DNA of 64,000 nt from Desulfovibrio porci (GTDB lineage: Bacteria > Desulfobacterota > Desulfovibrionia > Desulfovibrionales > Desulfovibrionaceae). Below the pieces are notes generated by a model, which had not been told where the DNA came from, did not search any database, and saw only the letters and a program-made list of their open reading frames with translations. Location: contig NZ_VUMH01000010.1 in the NCBI RefSeq assembly GCF_009696265.1, forward strand, positions 80,191 to 144,190, given 5' to 3'. Numbering within the stretch: position 1 is the first letter of the stretch; each line of letters starts with the position of its first letter. Of this stretch, positions 19,942 to 30,866 are shown in pieces. The position numbers were made by a program, and so were the translations under genes.

Positions 19942-20056
19942 ATGGGGAAGCGCACCCTGCTGTCCACTTCAGGGCGCTTGACGGACGCGTGCTGTCAAAT
20001 ACGCGTCCGCGTGTGCGGCCGGGGGCTTGCGCTGATCCTCGGCCGCAACATTGTGA

Positions 20057-21796
20057 TCAGGCCTCTTTCAGCTCGTGGATCAGGTTCGTAAGCCCCTGCG
20101 CCTGGGCGGCCAGATCGGATACGGCCTTGGCCGCCTCGCCCATGGCCTCGGCGCTCTGCCTGGCGATGTCATTGACCTGGACAATGGACTGGTTGATCTC
20201 TTCGCTGGCGGCGGACTGCTCCTCGCTGGCCGTGGCGATGGCGTTGACCTGATCGCCGGTGGCCTCCACGGTGGCCACAATTTCTTCCAGGGCCGCGCCC
20301 GACCGGCTGGCCAGCTCCGTGGCTTCGCCGATGCGCTCCACGGCATTGTCCACGCCGGTCATGCTCTTGGCCGTGCTTTCCTGAATGGCCTTGATGGCGT
20401 TGCCCACGTCGTTGGTGGAGGCCATGGTTTTTTCGGCCAGCTTGCGCACCTCGTCGGCGACCACAGCAAAGCCGCGCCCTGCCTCGCCCGCGCGGGCCGC
20501 TTCAATGGCGGCATTGAGGGCCAGCAGATTGGTCTGATCCGCGATGTCCGAGATGACGCCCATGATCCGGGTGATGTCCTGGGCGTGCTCGTTAAGCTGG
20601 GCCATATCGCCCTTGAGTTCCAGGGACATCTGGTGCACCTCTTCAATACTGCGCACGGCCTTTTCCACCACTTGCGCTCCGGCTTCGGCCTTTTCCCTGG
20701 TTTCGGCGGATGCGGAGGAGGCGGAACCAGCGTTACGGGCCACTTCCTGAACCGTGGCGTTCATCTCGTTCATGGCCGTGGCCGCTTCGGAGAGGCGCTG
20801 GGCGGACTCGGACGCGCCACGGTCGGATTGTTCGATCTGGGCGGACAACTGGGTGGAGGCAGAGGAAACCACGCTGCCCATTTCCTCCAGTTTGTCGGCG
20901 GCCGCCAGCATGGCTTCCGTCTTGGCCTTGGCCTCCCGGCTGGCGTCTTCAGCCTGTCGCATGGCTTCCTGGGCCTTGGCGGACTGTTCCCTGGCGTTTT
21001 CCGATTCGCGTTGGGCGTTTTCAATATGGCTTTTCAGGGCATGAACCATTTCCACAATGGCGCCGTAGACCCCCATTTTTTTGCCGCCGTCGTCCACGTT
21101 ATAGTCTCCGTCCACCACCCGTCGCGCAATGGTGTTCAGTTCGCCGGGGTCCTTGCCCAACTGGCGCACGCTGTTGCGTACAATCATGATGGTGAGCAGC
21201 ACGGAGATAAAAATTGACAGTACGGTCAAGCTGATGCCCATCATATTGCTTTTGTTGAAATTGACATCTGCCTCGGCATTGGCTGTGTCGACATTTTTTC
21301 TGACCTCCAGCACTAGATTGTTGATCTGTTCACTCAGGTCATTGTAAAGGGTGCGGGAGTCGCCCAACAATAATTTGACGGCTTCTTCCGGCTGATTCTG
21401 ACGGGAGATGTCCAGCAGCTTGCCGGAGAGACTGAGATAGTCTTTCAGGCGTTCGTCGACCTGCTTCAATGCCGCTTTGGTTGCCGGAGCGCGCAGGATG
21501 GCGTTAATTTCCCGCAGATAACCGTCAATATTTTTCAGCAGGGGGCTCATGGCTTTTTCCCTGTCCTCTTTTATGACGCTGTCAGTGGCGTAGACGTGGC
21601 GTATTTCCATAATGCGATATTCCGACACATCATTGTTCAGCTTTCCCGCCAGATCGATGACCGGAATATATCGCTCAGCCATGACGGTGGCCGTGCTGTT
21701 GATTTGTTGCATTTGTAGCAACAGATAAGAGGCCAGAATGGCGATCAGCACCGTCAATGTCCCCATGCTGAAAGAAATTTTGGACGACAACTTCAT
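20057..21796 (-). CDS. Methyl-accepting chemotaxis protein (array copy C)
   Basis: A 579-residue chemoreceptor: TM1 (about 8-29), a 4HB_MCP-like periplasmic four-helix sensor (about 30-185, with [20 protein letters not shown] and [13 protein letters not shown]), TM2 (about 187-207), HAMP-like segment ([23 protein letters not shown]) and signalling hairpin ending LIHELKEA. The methylation segment [14 protein letters not shown] is intact. ATG 21796 has AAGGAG at good spacing; an ATG 24 bases upstream is less likely. Its sensor resembles copy D most closely. Unlike B, D and E, its leader has no (GA)n tract. Ligand unknown. Confidence 0.93.
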   Translation of the reverse strand: MKLSSKISFSMGTLTVLIAILASYLLLQMQQINSTATVMAERYIPVIDLAGKLNNDVSEYRIMEIRHVYATDSVIKEDREKAMSPLLKNIDGYLREINAILRAPATKAALKQVDERLKDYLSLSGKLLDISRQNQPEEAVKLLLGDSRTLYNDLSEQINNLVLEVRKNVDTANAEADVNFNKSNMMGISLTVLSIFISVLLTIMIVRNSVRQLGKDPGELNTIARRVVDGDYNVDDGGKKMGVYGAIVEMVHALKSHIENAQRESENAREQSAKAQEAMRQAEDASREAKAKTEAMLAAADKLEEMGSVVSSASTQLSAQIEQSDRGASESAQRLSEAATAMNEMNATVQEVARNAGSASSASAETREKAEAGAQVVEKAVRSIEEVHQMSLELKGDMAQLNEHAQDITRIMGVISDIADQTNLLALNAAIEAARAGEAGRGFAVVADEVRKLAEKTMASTNDVGNAIKAIQESTAKSMTGVDNAVERIGEATELASRSGAALEEIVATVEATGDQVNAIATASEEQSAASEEINQSIVQVNDIARQSAEAMGEAAKAVSDLAAQAQGLTNLIHELKEA

Positions 21797-22684
21797 AAAA
21801 GCATCTCCTTTGTTTTTCATGTTGCTGTTTCACAGTCAGGACATTCCGGTTGCTGGCTGCTTCCTGCAAGCGATATGAAGCGGTCGATGAGGACGGTTCC
21901 CGGCTTCGGTTCCTTATTCTGAATGGCAAAATGTTCTTTGCCCGATACTACTAAAGTGTCGCGGGCCTCTTTGGGCGCAAGGCATCACTGACGGCATGCA
22001 GATGAGCGGCTAAAAAGCCGGATCATAGCATGACGATCGTACAATGATCTTCAGAATCAAAAGAAATATATATGATCATAGCGGCATTGCCGGAGAGGCT
22101 GACGTCATTATGACGAGCGCAAAAGCAGCCGCTTCTTGTATGCCAACCAGTGTATTGTAATTTATAAAGGCTGTGCCCGACGGTTATTCTTTCGCATCAG
22201 AAATATGCATGAGAATATTCCGTTGCGCATAATTTTATTTTTATATTTATATATTTATATTACAATTTTATATAAAATTTTTGTTTAAGTTATCTATATT
22301 TCAATAAGTATTGAATCGAATATTTATTTATGTTCTATTGATAGAGTGACAATAAATAATCAATTATGAGTATAATTATATAATTTTAAATATATTTAAA
22401 AATATTTAATAAATTCAATATAATAAAAGAAAAGCATAGTATTGTGCACAGAACATGTTCACTACATACAATTAATATGTACCAATTATTGTATTTATAG
22501 AGTTTTAATAAATTATAACATCTTATTAATATTAAAATAATAACAAAAATTTTATATTCATCATGTTGATTGAAAATACATATCCTCCTTGTGAGGAGGC
22601 GTAATAGATATGCCGTTCGCGCTACTTATTTGTGTTTACTATAGTTACATATTCTGGTCAAGTCATTTCGAGTATGCTTAAGGA
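21797..22684. other. AT-rich region between MCP copy C and the XRE gene
   Basis: About 890 bp without a supported gene. The first 400 bp from copy C have mixed composition and probably carry its promoter. From about 22200 to 22600 the sequence is almost only A and T, in sharp contrast with the GC-rich coding DNA. It should also hold the promoter for the divergent XRE gene. No terminator, leader ORF or CT tract was seen. Confidence 0.6.
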
Positions 22685-22942
22685 ATGAAAGAATATCCTA
22701 AGCTAAATGAGGCTCTTGCGAATATTTTGCGAAGTCGGCGCGAAGAGCTGAAGTTGAGCAAACGTAAGTTGGCTGAACTGGCTTATCTGGAGCGCGCTTA
22801 TGTAATCCAGCTTGAACAGGGGAAGAAAAGGCCGACGTTAAATGCGCTGTTCTATCTGAGTGAGGCTCTGGGGATACGGGCTGATAAACTGATATGCCTG
22901 ATCGAGGATGAGCTGGAGAGGATGGCAAAAGAAAATCAGTAA
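22685..22942 (+). CDS. XRE-family helix-turn-helix regulator
   Basis: An 85-residue single-domain DNA-binding protein. The helix-turn-helix covers about residues 12-66: ILRSRREELKLSKRKLAELAYLERAYVIQLEQGKKRPTLNALFYLSEALG, shown in part by SKRKLAELAYLERAYVIQLE. A short charged tail follows. AAGGA precedes ATG 22685. It is the only plus-strand gene inside the MCP array, is more AT-rich than its neighbours, and faces the AT-rich spacer upstream of copy C. Control of the array is possible but unproven; it could also be a relic of a mobile element. Confidence 0.88.
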   Translation: MKEYPKLNEALANILRSRREELKLSKRKLAELAYLERAYVIQLEQGKKRPTLNALFYLSEALGIRADKLICLIEDELERMAKENQ

Positions 22943-23083
22943 GATCGGTTAAACGGCATCCGCGCCGACTGACGGGAAGTATAATGCTTGTGCCGCGTTT
23001 CGCCGGACGACCCGTGTTCATGAAACCGGATTTCCGATTCCGCAAGATGGCGGCAGAGAATAAGCCCGCTGCTGTGACCATGC

Positions 23084-23175
23084 CTGTTTCAATTCCTGAA
23101 TCAACTTCGTGAGCCTCTGAATGTGGGCCGCCGGGTCGGACACGGCCCCGGCGACTTGCGGCCATGACCTCGGCG
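23084..23175 (-). pseudogene. Truncated MCP 3'-end relic
   Basis: Read on the minus strand, this stretch still encodes [21 protein letters not shown], matching the C-terminal end of copy D ([21 protein letters not shown]). It has lost its stop codon and everything upstream. It lies just beyond the 3' hairpin of copy D, as expected for the scar of unequal recombination or a deleted array member. Confidence 0.7.
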
Positions 23176-23191
23176 GAGAGCGGCAATAGTA

Positions 23192-23217
23192 GGGCGGATG
23201 TCTCGCGACACCCGCCC
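23192..23217 (-). terminator. 3' hairpin after MCP copy D
   Basis: An 11-bp stem with one A-C mismatch and a TCGC loop, at the same relative position as the hairpins after copies B and C. The U-tract is weak. Confidence 0.5.
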
Positions 23218-23326
23218 AATGGGGAAGCGCGCCCTGATTGTCCAGGTCAAGGCTGCTTGACGGGCGCGTGCTGTCGATACGCGCCCGCCTGCGGCCGGGG
23301 ATCAGATCCCAACCGCAACATTGCAA

Positions 23327-25066
23327 TCAGGCCTGTTTCAATTCCTGAATCAGATTCGTAAGTCCCTGGGCCTGAGCGGCCAGGTCGGACACGGCCTTGG
23401 CCGCCTCGCCCATGGCCTCGGCGGTCTGGCGGGACATGTCGTTGACCTGGACGATGGACTGGTTGATCTCCTCGCTGGCGGCGGACTGCTCCTCACTGGC
23501 CGTGGCGATGGCGTTGACCTGATCGCCGGTGGCCTCCACAGTGGCCACTATTTCCTGCAAGGCCTGACCGGACTGGTTGGCCAGTTCCGTGGCTTCGCCG
23601 ATGCGCTCCACGGCATTGTCCACGCCGGTCATGCTTTTGGCCGTGCTTTCCTGAATGGCCTTGATGGCGTTGCCCACGTCGTTGGTGGAGGCCATGGTCT
23701 TTTCAGCCAGTTTGCGCACTTCGTCGGCCACCACGGCAAAGCCGCGTCCGGCCTCGCCCGCGCGGGCCGCTTCAATGGCCGCGTTGAGGGCCAGCAGGTT
23801 GGTCTGGTCCGCGATGTCCGAGATGACGCCCATGATCCGGGTGATATCCTGGGCGTGTTCGTTGAGCTGGGTCATGTCGTCCTTGAGTTGCAGGGACTGC
23901 TGATGGACTTCCTCAATGCTGCGCACAGCCTTTTCCACCACGTGGGCCCCGGCCTCGGCCTTTTCCTTGGTTTCGGCGGAAGCGGCGGAGGCGGAACCCG
24001 CGTTTCTGGCCACTTCCTGGACCGTGGCGTTCATTTCGTTCATGGCCGTGGCCGCTTCGGAGAGGCGTTGGGCGGATTCTGCCGCGCCCCGGTCGGATTG
24101 TTCAATCTGGGCCGAAAGCTCGCTGGAGGCCGAAGAAACCACATTGCCCACTTCCTCCAACTTGTCGGCGGCCGCCAGCATGGCCTGGGTCTTGCCCTGG
24201 GCCTCCTTGCTGGCCGCCTCGGCCTGTTGCATGGCCTCCTGGGCTTTGGCGGACTGCTCCCTGGCGTTTTCCGATTCGCGCTGGGCATTTTCAATATGGC
24301 TTTTCAGCGCGTTGACCATTTCCACAATGGCGCCGTAGACGCCCATTTTCTTGCCGCCGTCGTCCACATTATAATCGCCGTCCACCACGCGGCGGGCAAT
24401 GGCGTTCAGCTCGCCGGGGTCCTTGCCCAACTGGCGCACGGTATTGCGCACGACCAGCACGGTGAGCAGCACGGCGATCAGAATGGCAAGCACGGTCAGG
24501 GCCGTACCGACCATGTTGCTGTTGGCGTACATCTCGTCGCCCTGAGCGCTGTTGCTCTCAGCATTCTTGCGGGCCGCGGTCACAAGCTCATTGAGCTGCG
24601 CGCTCAAATCGCGATAAACTTGGCGCGAATCGCCCAGCAGCAGCTTGACGGCTTCTTCCGTATGGTTCTGGCGAGAGATGTCCAGCAGTTTGTCGGAGAT
24701 GCTGAAATACCCGTTCAACTGGCTGTTGACCTTGTCCAGCGCCGCCTTGACATCCCCCACTTTGACCAGTCGGTTGAGTTCGGCCAGATAGCCGGTGACG
24801 GCTTTTTTCCAATCGGCCAGCTCTTTTTCATTGGCCTGCATCACCGTCGCATCCGTGGCGTAAATATGGCGCACTTCCACAATGCGGTATTCAGACACAT
24901 CATTGTTCAGTTTGCCAGCCACATCAATGACAGGGATGTTCCTTCCCGCGAGAATTGTGGATATATTGTTGATGCTGCCCATCTGCACCAGCAGATACAC
25001 TGCCAGAATGGCGATAATAACCGTCAGTGTGCCCATACTGAAAGAAATTTTTGTGGACAATTTCAT
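23327..25066 (-). CDS. Methyl-accepting chemotaxis protein (array copy D)
   Basis: A 579-residue intact chemoreceptor: TM1 (about 8-29), four-helix periplasmic sensor (30-185), TM2 (187-206), HAMP-like region (207-262) and signalling hairpin ending LIQELKQA. Gln271, the codon mutated in copy B, is present, and the [14 protein letters not shown] methylation segment missing from copy E is intact. AGGAG precedes ATG 25066. The leader has the longest (GA)n tract of the three, n = 29, followed by a terminator-like hairpin. Ligand unknown; sensor motif [19 protein letters not shown] is shared in form with copies C and F. Confidence 0.94.
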   Translation of the reverse strand: MKLSTKISFSMGTLTVIIAILAVYLLVQMGSINNISTILAGRNIPVIDVAGKLNNDVSEYRIVEVRHIYATDATVMQANEKELADWKKAVTGYLAELNRLVKVGDVKAALDKVNSQLNGYFSISDKLLDISRQNHTEEAVKLLLGDSRQVYRDLSAQLNELVTAARKNAESNSAQGDEMYANSNMVGTALTVLAILIAVLLTVLVVRNTVRQLGKDPGELNAIARRVVDGDYNVDDGGKKMGVYGAIVEMVNALKSHIENAQRESENAREQSAKAQEAMQQAEAASKEAQGKTQAMLAAADKLEEVGNVVSSASSELSAQIEQSDRGAAESAQRLSEAATAMNEMNATVQEVARNAGSASAASAETKEKAEAGAHVVEKAVRSIEEVHQQSLQLKDDMTQLNEHAQDITRIMGVISDIADQTNLLALNAAIEAARAGEAGRGFAVVADEVRKLAEKTMASTNDVGNAIKAIQESTAKSMTGVDNAVERIGEATELANQSGQALQEIVATVEATGDQVNAIATASEEQSAASEEINQSIVQVNDMSRQTAEAMGEAAKAVSDLAAQAQGLTNLIQELKQA

Positions 25067-25133
25067 GCTGCGACTCCTCTTTTGATTCATGCAGCGATAG
25101 TAGCTGCTGTTTGCCGTCAGGCTTCCCCGGAAT

Positions 25134-25176
25134 ATAAAAAAGCCCGCATTCCTCCTCTGACAGGGGAATGCAGGCT

Positions 25177-25178
<2 letters not shown>
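25134..25178 (-). promoter_or_regulatory. Leader terminator/attenuator hairpin of MCP copy D
   Basis: A 14-bp stem with one mismatch (arms 25139-25152 and 25165-25178) is followed on the minus strand by TTTTTTATATT. It lies between the (GA)29 tract and ATG 25066. The stop codon of the leader ORF (25177-25179) overlaps the base of the stem, so a ribosome ending there would cover one arm. Attenuation is inferred. Confidence 0.65.
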
Positions 25179-25341
<163 letters not shown>

Positions 25342-25837
25342 AATTTGCACCTTTACGGCTTAAACTCTTAAAACTGTATAACCGATCTGTTTTTTAGGCT
25401 CAATCAGCAAAAAATACTTGCTGATTGGGAAAGCGGAAAGTCATACAGCTTTTAATCGTAATGAAACTGTATAAATTTAGATGGCAAAATTAGCAAACAG
25501 CTTCATTTTTGTTACCAATCAATTCTATGTAGCGTGTAATAAAGTAAGATTATGTTTTATATAATGAAAAAATAAATATTTTTTATTATTTTAAATAAAA
25601 AAGTTATTCAATAAAATTAAATAAAATAAATGCACTAAAAACAGTTACATTTTTTGTTGATATAAGATAATTATGCGGTAGTTCTTTCAGAATATTTTAT
25701 AAGCATATATATCCGTCGCCGGGCGTTGGTTCCGGTTGCAGCGCCGGGCATTGGCCGCCAGCCTTGCCCGGGCCGAAACGCCGCGCCCGTGAAAACGGGC
25801 GCGGCCTGCAGCCGATTCACACCGGCAGACACAGAGC

Positions 25838-25868
25838 AACAGGCCGGGCATCCGACACCCGGCCTGTT
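25838..25868 (-). terminator. 3' hairpin after MCP copy E
   Basis: A perfect 11-bp stem (arms 25838-25848 and 25858-25868, 9-nt loop) about 110 bp past the copy E stop. It occupies the position of the shared 3' hairpin but with different arm sequence; no strong U-tract follows. Confidence 0.5.
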
Positions 25869-25980
25869 GGGAAGCGCGCCCTGATCTCATTATCAGGAGC
25901 GCGCTGGGGAGGCGCGTGCTGTCCAGAATGCGCCTGCTTGCGGCCGGGGATTTGCGCTGATCCCCGGCCGCGATTTGTGA

Positions 25981-27639
25981 TCAGGCCTGTTTCAGATCCT
26001 GAATCAGATCCGTGAGTCCTTGCGCCTGGGCGGCCAGATCGGACACGGCCCTTGCCGCTTCGGCCATGGCCTCGGCGGTCTGCTTGGACATGTCGTTGAC
26101 CTGGTCCGCCGTGGCCTCCACCGTAGCCACGATTTCCTGCAGGGCCGCGCCGGACCGACTGGCCAGTTCATTGGCCTCGCCGATGCGCTCCACGGCATTG
26201 TCCACACCGGTCATGCTCTTGCTCATGCTTTCCTGAATGGCCTTGATGGCGTTGCCCACGTCATTGGTGGAGGCCATGGTTTTTTCGGCCAGTTTGCGCA
26301 CCTCGTCGGCCACCACGGCAAAGCCGCGTCCGGCCTCGCCCGCGCGGGCGGCCTCAATGGCCGCGTTGAGGGCCAGCAGATTGGTCTGATCCGCGATGTC
26401 CGAGATCACGCCCATGATCCGGGTGATGTCCTGGGCGTGCTCGTTGAGCTGGGCCATGTCGTCCTTGAGTTCCAGAGACATCTGATGGACCTGCTCAATG
26501 CTGTGCACGGCCTTTTCCACCACCTGCGCGCCTGCCTCGGCCTTTTCCCTGGTTTCGGCGGAAGCGGTGGAGGCCGCACCCGCGTTTTTGGCCACTTCCT
26601 GGACTGTGGCGTTCATCTCGTTCATGGCCGTGGCCGCTTCGGAGAGGCGGGAGGCGGATTCGGCCGCGCCCCGGTCGGACTGCTCGATCTGGGCCGAAAG
26701 TTCGGCGGAGGCGGAGGAAACCACATTGCCCACGGCTTCCAGCTTGTCGGCGGCCACCAGCATGGCCTGGGTCTTGGCCTGGGCTTCCTTGCTGGCCGCC
26801 TCTGCCTGTTGCATGGCCTCCTGGGCCCTGGCGGACTGTTCCCTGGCGTTTTCCGACTCGCGCTGGGCGTTTTCAATATGGGTTTTCAGGGCGTTGACCA
26901 TTTCCACAATGGAACCGTACACGCCTATCTTGGGACTGCCGTCGTCCACATTGTAGTCGCCGCCCACCACGCGTTTGGCGACGCCGTCCAGCGCGCCGGG
27001 GTCCTTGCCCAACTGGCGCAGCACGCCGCGGATGATGAAGAGGGCCAGAATCGCGCCGATGAGAATGCCGGCCGCCAGCAGGATGGAAACCAGGGCCTTG
27101 GACGCGTCATACAGTTCATCACCGGCAAGGCTGGATTTTTCGCCGCCTTCCGTGTTGAGCGCCACAATTTTGAGAAGCTGGTCGGAGGCCTTGAGGTAGG
27201 CTGTCCTGGATTGGCCGAGCAGCAGCGCCATGGCCTCCTCGGTGCGATTCTGCTTGGAAAGGGCGAATATTTGATCGTGAATCTTGCTGAAATCATCCCA
27301 TGCGACGACAAAATCATTATACATGGACTGTTCATCAGGGCTTGAGATCAGCTTGGAATAGCTGTTTTGTATTTTTTCAAGCGTTTCCGCCATCAGTTTT
27401 TCATAATTGTCCATGTCCTCAGGCGTTGTGGAATAGACATGCATGACTTCGTACAGGCGATAGTCAGACGTGAGGGTATTCAAACTGTTTGCCGCGTTGC
27501 AGGAAGGCAGCCAGTTTTTGCTGATTTCTGTGGAAGCGTCATTGATGCTGTTCATCTGGTACAGACTGAAAAGCCCTTGCCCGCAAAGCAGAAGCAAGAG
27601 TATGGCTGTAAGCAGCAGAAGTTTTGTCCTCAGTGTCAT
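25981..27639 (-). CDS. Methyl-accepting chemotaxis protein lacking a 24-residue methylation segment (array copy E)
   Basis: A 552-residue chemoreceptor beginning [22 protein letters not shown]1, a divergent periplasmic four-helix sensor, TM2, HAMP-like region and signalling hairpin are present. Near the C terminus the sequence goes from ATADQV straight to NDMSKQ, whereas all paralogues have 24 more residues including [14 protein letters not shown], a canonical C-terminal methylation segment. The missing 72 bp are bounded in the paralogues by a 10-bp direct repeat (GTTGACCTGG), of which one copy remains at 26095-26104. The receptor may be locked or poorly adapting. GGGAGG precedes ATG 27639. 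The leader has (GA)15 and a terminator-like hairpin. Confidence 0.92.
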   Translation of the reverse strand: MTLRTKLLLLTAILLLLLCGQGLFSLYQMNSINDASTEISKNWLPSCNAANSLNTLTSDYRLYEVMHVYSTTPEDMDNYEKLMAETLEKIQNSYSKLISSPDEQSMYNDFVVAWDDFSKIHDQIFALSKQNRTEEAMALLLGQSRTAYLKASDQLLKIVALNTEGGEKSSLAGDELYDASKALVSILLAAGILIGAILALFIIRGVLRQLGKDPGALDGVAKRVVGGDYNVDDGSPKIGVYGSIVEMVNALKTHIENAQRESENAREQSARAQEAMQQAEAASKEAQAKTQAMLVAADKLEAVGNVVSSASAELSAQIEQSDRGAAESASRLSEAATAMNEMNATVQEVAKNAGAASTASAETREKAEAGAQVVEKAVHSIEQVHQMSLELKDDMAQLNEHAQDITRIMGVISDIADQTNLLALNAAIEAARAGEAGRGFAVVADEVRKLAEKTMASTNDVGNAIKAIQESMSKSMTGVDNAVERIGEANELASRSGAALQEIVATVEATADQVNDMSKQTAEAMAEAARAVSDLAAQAQGLTDLIQDLKQA

Positions 27640-27694
27640 GGTTTCCTCCCTTGTTACGACAAGCTATCCTCTATCATTGAAATATAATTCGCCC

Positions 27695-27765
27695 AAAAAA
27701 CAGTTGCAGCCTTTTAAGTAAAAGATGCGCGCGTCAGGCGGTATCTTTTACTCAAAAGGCTGCAA
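27695..27765 (-). promoter_or_regulatory. Leader terminator/attenuator hairpin of MCP copy E
   Basis: A 23-bp stem with a single mismatch (arms 27704-27726 and 27743-27765, 16-nt loop) is followed on the minus strand by CTGTTTTTTGGG. It lies between the (GA)15 tract and ATG 27639. The arm sequences are unrelated to those of copies B and D, but position and architecture are the same, which argues for selection on the arrangement. Confidence 0.65.
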
Positions 27766-27802
27766 AAATTCAAAAGAGGAATGGAAAAATCATTCCACGT
27801 TC

Positions 27803-27916
<114 letters not shown>

Positions 27917-28598
27917 CACACGCCCTCACGTGAAAAACATTTGCCGCCGCTCAACCGTTCGGGTTGAGGCGCATGCTACGCACGTTTTGCTGTACCGGCG
28001 GACTGATAACCATGTAACAGGTGAAAACGTTACGCGTTTCTGCTCATCTTTATCGGAACAAGGCTGACTACCTTTAGTGTTTCAGAAAAATATTGAGTAT
28101 AACATTACAATAATCAAGACCGAAAATTAATATTATATGCTAATTATTTTTTTAAGCAAGAGGTACAGTGTGTTTAAATAAAATAAATATATTCTTTATA
28201 CAGTGAAAAGTATGTATTTTTTAAAAAGTAGCTTACATTGGAAAAATTTTTATATTATATGCTGAGGAATATGGTTCTATTTCATAATTTTTCATCAAAA
28301 TTCGTTTGTGCGACGTGAAACGCTGCGGTGTTGATTCCTCCGGAAAACACGGTTTCCGGCGAAATGGATTTGGGGAACAGCGCAGCGTCTCAAAGGCGAT
28401 CCACTTTGAATTCCTTCAAGGCATTGCGCATGGCCGCAACCTTGCCGAACATCTTTATTTTCGCAGCGCCGCTCTTGATCCCGTAAGCGGCCGTAACCTG
28501 TCGCCGGCGCGTGTGAAGCGTTTCCGTGACGGATGGGAAGAAGGACTGGTTGCCGCAGCGATTGCACGTTGAAACTGTTCCGGCGCATACAACAGAAA

Positions 28599-28632
28599 GG
28601 GCGCGCCCCGCTGTCTGTTGCGAGGCGCGCCC
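28599..28632 (-). terminator. 3' hairpin after MCP copy F
   Basis: A 9-bp GC-only stem (arms 28599-28607 and 28624-28632) 35 bp past the copy F stop, followed on the minus strand by CTTTCTGTT. Confidence 0.6.
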
Positions 28633-28665
28633 AGGCAAGGCGTGCTGTTGAGATGCGTGCCGGGG

Positions 28666-30405
28666 TCAGGCCTGCTTCAGCTCCTGAATCAGATTCGTAA
28701 GTCCCTGGGCCTGAGCGGCCAGGTCGGACACGGCCTTGGCCGCCTCGCCCATGGCCTCGGCGGTCTGGCGGGACATGTCGTTGACCTGGACGATGGACTG
28801 GTTGATTTCCTCGCTGGCGGCGGACTGCTCCTCGCTGGCCGTGGCAATGGCGTTGACCTGGTCGCCGGTGGCTTCCACGGTGGCCACGATTTCCTGCAAG
28901 GCCTGACCGGACTGGTTGGCCAGTTCCGTGGCCTCGCCGATGCGCTCCACGGCATTGTCCACGCCGCTCATGCTTTTGGCCGTGCTTTCCTGAATGGCCT
29001 TGATGGCGTTGCCCACGTCGTTGGTGGATGACATGGTCTTTTCGGCCAGTTTGCGCACTTCGTCGGCCACCACGGCGAAGCCGCGCCCGGCCTCGCCCGC
29101 GCGGGCGGCTTCAATGGCGGCGTTGAGGGCCAGCAGATTGGTCTGATCCGCAATGTCCGAGATCACGCCCATGATCCGGGTGATGTCCTGAGCGTGCTCG
29201 TTGAGCTGGGTCATGTCGTCCTTGAGGGTCAGCGACAACTGGTGCACTTCCTCAATATTATGCACTGTCTTTTCCACCACCCGCGCGCCTGCCTCGGCCT
29301 TTTCCCTGGTTTCGGCGGAGGCGGCGGAGGCGGAACCCGCGTTGCGGGCGACTTCTTGGACTGTGGCGTTCATCTCGTTCATGGCCGTGGCCGCTTCGGA
29401 AAGGCGGGAGGCGGATTCGGCCGCGCCCCGGTCGGACTGCTCGATCTGGGCGGACAACTGGGTGGAGGCGGAGGAAACAACGCTGCCCACCTGTTCCAGC
29501 TTGTCGGCGGCCGCCAGCATGGCCTCGGCCTTGCTTTGAGCTTCCCGGCTGGCGGCTTCGGCCTGTTGCATGGCCTCCTGGGCCCTGGCGGACTGCTCTC
29601 TGGCGTTTTCCGACTCGCGCTGGGCGTTTTCGATATGGTTTTTCAGGGCGGCGACCATGTCCACAATGGCGCCGTAGACGCCCAGCTTTTTGCCGCCGTC
29701 GTCAATATTGTAGTCGCCGTCCACCACACGCCGGGCAATGGCATTCAGTTCGCCGGGGTCCTTGCCGAGCTGGCGGATGGTATTGCGCACGGTCAGCACG
29801 GTCAGCAGCACGGCGATGAAAATGGCGGCAAGGGTCATGCCGATGCCGATCATCCGGCTGCGGTCGTACATGGCGTCGCCCTCCCGGCTGACGGCCACGG
29901 CGTTTTTCATGGCGATATCCGAGAGCTCCCTGAGCACGGCGCTCAGGTTCTGATAGGCCGTGCGCGAATCGCCGAGAATGATCGCGACGGCTTTTTCCGT
30001 CTCCATGTTGCGGGAGAGCGTCAGAATATTCTCTGAAATGCTGTGATAGGCGTCCCGCGCCTTGGACAGACGGTTAAAAATTTCGCGGACATTGGGCATG
30101 TAGATGCGCTTGTCCAGGGTGTTCATGATATCGGAGATCTTCGCGCGCTGCTGGTCGAGTTCCTGGTCGTCCTTGGCCATGGCTGCGGGGTCCGTGGCGT
30201 AGATGTGGCGCATCTCTATGACGCGGTACTGGGTGACCTCGGCGTTCAGCCTGCCGGCAAGATCGACGATGGGCATTTTCTGATCGGCGATTTCCGTGGA
30301 CGCCTCGTTGACCGTCGCCATCTGCATCAGCAGATAGGTTGTGAGAATGGCCATGAGGAGCGTCAAGAGCCCCATGCTGACGCAGATTTTTGTGGACAGT
30401 TTCAT
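28666..30405 (-). CDS. Methyl-accepting chemotaxis protein (array copy F)
   Basis: A 579-residue chemoreceptor and the most upstream array member. TM1 (about 8-29), four-helix periplasmic sensor with [25 protein letters not shown]2 (about 187-207), HAMP-like segment and an intact signalling hairpin ending LIQELKQA. The 3' 900 bases are nearly the same as copy D, while the sensor differs. GGGGGA precedes ATG 30405; an ATG 12 bases upstream is in frame. No (GA)n tract or leader terminator is present. Ligand unknown. Confidence 0.93.
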   Translation of the reverse strand: MKLSTKICVSMGLLTLLMAILTTYLLMQMATVNEASTEIADQKMPIVDLAGRLNAEVTQYRVIEMRHIYATDPAAMAKDDQELDQQRAKISDIMNTLDKRIYMPNVREIFNRLSKARDAYHSISENILTLSRNMETEKAVAIILGDSRTAYQNLSAVLRELSDIAMKNAVAVSREGDAMYDRSRMIGIGMTLAAIFIAVLLTVLTVRNTIRQLGKDPGELNAIARRVVDGDYNIDDGGKKLGVYGAIVDMVAALKNHIENAQRESENAREQSARAQEAMQQAEAASREAQSKAEAMLAAADKLEQVGSVVSSASTQLSAQIEQSDRGAAESASRLSEAATAMNEMNATVQEVARNAGSASAASAETREKAEAGARVVEKTVHNIEEVHQLSLTLKDDMTQLNEHAQDITRIMGVISDIADQTNLLALNAAIEAARAGEAGRGFAVVADEVRKLAEKTMSSTNDVGNAIKAIQESTAKSMSGVDNAVERIGEATELANQSGQALQEIVATVEATGDQVNAIATASEEQSAASEEINQSIVQVNDMSRQTAEAMGEAAKAVSDLAAQAQGLTNLIQELKQA

Positions 30406-30866
30406 TATTTCCCCCATGTTGCGTTGCGCAGTGCCTGACAGGCGTTGATATTGAAATCCCGAAGGATTTGCCGGGACACCGTCCGTTTCAGGCCTCCCCA
30501 GGCCTGAAGCGCGGAAAAAGACCGGCAGCCGTGTGATCTCGTGGACCGGAGCTGCTTCACGTTGAAACGGCTCCGACGGCTGCGGAAGCGGGCGCCCGCC
30601 GCGCAGACATGATGCATTTGCGCGGTGACGCCCGAAGGGAACAAAGCGGGTTCGACAGACGTATTTCTCCCGAGCCTTGCGGATACGGACAGCAAGGCAA
30701 GCGCCGAAGCAAAGCCGTTCCAGTTTTGGGGAGGGTACATCCCCAGGCGTGAGAGGGCCGGCGGCGGCGTTGAAGAGTCGAAACAGCCTCTGTGTATCTT
30801 CTTATCGGCTTTTTGAGAACAAGTCTTATGCCTGGTCGTAAAAAAGAACGCTTCAGGCGCGGGAGT
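30406..30866. other. Region between MCP copy F and the orphan ABC ATPase
   Basis: About 460 bp without a supported gene. It probably holds the copy F promoter. A perfect 9-bp inverted repeat with a CCCC loop (30487-30508) lies about 85 bp upstream of the copy F start and could be an operator or transcript hairpin. No clear terminator was found after the ABC ATPase gene. Confidence 0.5.

Larger units (their letters stand above)
19085..20056. other. Intergenic region between MCP copies B and C
   Basis: This 972-bp gap has no supported conventional gene. On the minus strand it contains, from copy C downward, the shared 3' hairpin block (19914-20056), a GC-rich stretch of unknown role (19690-19910), a very AT-rich segment (about 19400-19680) likely to hold the copy B promoter, a short leader ORF, the (GA)13 tract, a small hairpin and the leader terminator. 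Confidence 0.7.
22943..23326. other. Spacer with duplicated MCP 3' tail and conserved 3' block
   Basis: This 384-bp gap after the XRE gene holds no intact gene. It contains a truncated extra copy of an MCP 3' end (about 23084-23175, listed separately) and then the conserved 3' block of copy D with its hairpin at 23192-23217. Confidence 0.65.

Noticed and set aside
28295..28638. Overlapping ORFs on both strands between MCP copies E and F, one with a CNRCG motif.
   Set aside because: No recognisable family, no ribosome site and mutually overlapping. A degraded insertion element was considered, but no transposase motif or terminal repeat was found.
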